From a virus, in the IMG/VR virus record IMGVR_UViG_3300025316_000391, positions 1 to 29,575 of that record: 29,575 bases of DNA; one strand, written 5' to 3'. The notes below the pieces were generated by a model. The model saw only the letters and a list, made by a program, of their open reading frames with translations. It was not told the origin of the DNA and ran no database searches. The translations under genes were made by a program, and so were the position numbers. Shown in pieces: positions 28,668 through 29,575 of the stretch (its first letter is position 1; each line of letters begins with the position of its first letter).

Positions 28668-29575
28668 ATGACCGACACCAACCCTAGCGTGCCAGGCGGA
28701 CAGCCGACACCACAGCCAGTTGAAACACCCGCCGCAGGCGCACAGCCGCAGGGTGATCTGAGAACCGCTATCAGCGGAATGGATGCCGAGGCAGCCGCCT
28801 CGATCATGGATTCCCTTGAAGCGGGCGACACCGTTACGATTCCCCAGCCAGAGGTTACGCCTCCGACGCCAACAACTCCCCCGGCGAGTGAAGAACCGCC
28901 AGCCGAGACGCCGCCGGAACCCGGAACCCCTCCCGAGGAAGTCCCGCCAACGGAAATCCAAGAACCAACCACGCCGAAAGGCCCGCCCAACAGACTGTCA
29001 ACCCGCGCCTTGGAGGATGCGGACAAGCAGAAGTTGGCTGATGCGCTCGATCTCGTCAGACAGGGACAAGCCCCGGATATTGCGACAGCGATCCTACAGC
29101 TTACCCCGCAGGCGGCACCCGCCGCCCCTGCCGAAACGACGCCGGCCACTCCGCCGACTCCCGTTCAACAGCCGGAAGCACCTGCCGAGGTAGCAGCCAT
29201 AAAAGCCAAGATCGCCAGCCTGCGCGAACAGCGCACTAAGGCGAATGAGGAATATCTGGCACCCGAGGTTGACCGCCTGACAACCGAGATTGAGGAATTG
29301 AACCTTGATCTTGTCCGCTCTGAAATTGCCGCCCGCGAATTGCAATCCCGGCGTCAATCCTACCAGTCCGGGTATGTTGCGGCAGTCGATGCGGTTGAGG
29401 CGATGTATCCAGAACTCAATGAGGAAAGCGAGGTTTTCAACCCCGACTTTTCGGAAATGCTCACCGACCGGATTGAAGCGGCGAAAAGCCGCAAAGACCC
29501 GAGGTTGGCAGATCCTAACTTCATTGTCGAATTCGCGGAACACACGGCCAAGGTTCTTGGAATCCAGAAGGTGAA
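28668..29575 (+). CDS. Scaffold-like protein, partial at the window edge
   Basis: An open frame of at least 302 codons with no stop before the edge. The N-terminal about 115 residues are Pro/Glu/Thr-rich and acidic, probably disordered. A short helix (QKLADALDLVRQG) comes next. Residues about 175-235 are a long charged coiled coil (AAIKAKIASLREQR, VDRLTTEIEELNLDL). The rest (SGYVAAVDAVEAMYPELNEES onwards, with NPDFSEMLTDRIEAAKS) is typical of phage head-scaffold C-terminal parts. Scaffolds direct capsid assembly and usually precede the major capsid gene, which would be expected just past the window. There is no protease motif in the part visible. Confidence 0.6.
   Translation, partial: MTDTNPSVPGGQPTPQPVETPAAGAQPQGDLRTAISGMDAEAAASIMDSLEAGDTVTIPQPEVTPPTPTTPPASEEPPAETPPEPGTPPEEVPPTEIQEPTTPKGPPNRLSTRALEDADKQKLADALDLVRQGQAPDIATAILQLTPQAAPAAPAETTPATPPTPVQQPEAPAEVAAIKAKIASLREQRTKANEEYLAPEVDRLTTEIEELNLDLVRSEIAARELQSRRQSYQSGYVAAVDAVEAMYPELNEESEVFNPDFSEMLTDRIEAAKSRKDPRLADPNFIVEFAEHTAKVLGIQKV

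Noticed and set aside
1-29575. CRISPR arrays, rRNA genes or long direct repeats
   Set aside because: No regularly spaced repeats and no rRNA-like sequence were seen.

Overview
The window looks like about 29 kb of a tailed-phage or prophage genome, probably short-tailed (podovirus-like), from a Gram-negative host. The phage assignment rests on a recognisable large terminase, a portal, a collagen-containing tail fibre, an amidase endolysin and a scaffold-like protein. A lipoprotein signal and a spanin-like protein imply an outer membrane. The host phylum cannot be read directly. Moderately high GC with almost no Shine-Dalgarno sequences would fit Verrucomicrobiota or a similar SD-poor group, but that is a guess. 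No integrase or major capsid gene lies in the window. The left edge holds the decayed C-terminal end of an IS3-family transposase.

Layout. (1) 1-1359: IS3 remnant, a strong terminator, and two overlapping winged-helix genes of replication-initiator type. (2) 1360-3112: a tRNA-Thr, then a leftward operon of five overlapping or closely spaced genes, including a small tRNA-guanine-transglycosylase (DpdA-like) enzyme and a one-helix micropeptide. (3) 3113-3352: a compact control region with two mirror-image promoters placed so close to their start codons that the mRNAs should be leaderless, plus a third promoter ending in a terminator (a likely small RNA). (4) 3353-4903: an XRE repressor, a Lar-like zinc protein, an HExxH metalloprotease-like protein and a RyR-domain protein. 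(5) 4951-7837: an HTH protein (possible small terminase), the large terminase and two small genes. (6) 7846-7919: a tRNA with anticodon CAT that carries initiator-type features.

(7) 8100-17178: two giant proteins (1438 and about 1107 aa) resembling virion 'large polyvalent' or ejection proteins, enclosing a PurD-like ATP-grasp ligase and a hyperacidic 51-aa protein. (8) 17323-17661: a leftward DnaA-C-like HTH gene. (9) 17725-25100: portal, a repeat-rich beta structural protein, a small virion protein and a tail fibre. (10) 25106-28617: a lysis-type cassette in which consecutive genes share four-base overlaps. It includes a candidate unimolecular spanin, membrane proteins, a GH75-like protein and an amidase. 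(11) 28668 to the end: a scaffold-like protein, cut by the window edge.

The late genes are on the plus strand. Five of their transcription-unit starts share an octamer, TTGCGCCC (one copy ATGCGCCC), 44-47 bases before the ATG; this looks like a phage-specific promoter or leader element. The order terminase, internal proteins, portal, tail fibre, lysis, scaffold is unusual for a podovirus. The most novel points are the octamer, the mirrored leaderless promoters with the enclosed small RNA, the initiator-like tRNA, the DpdA-like operon and the ATP-grasp gene between the two giant proteins.
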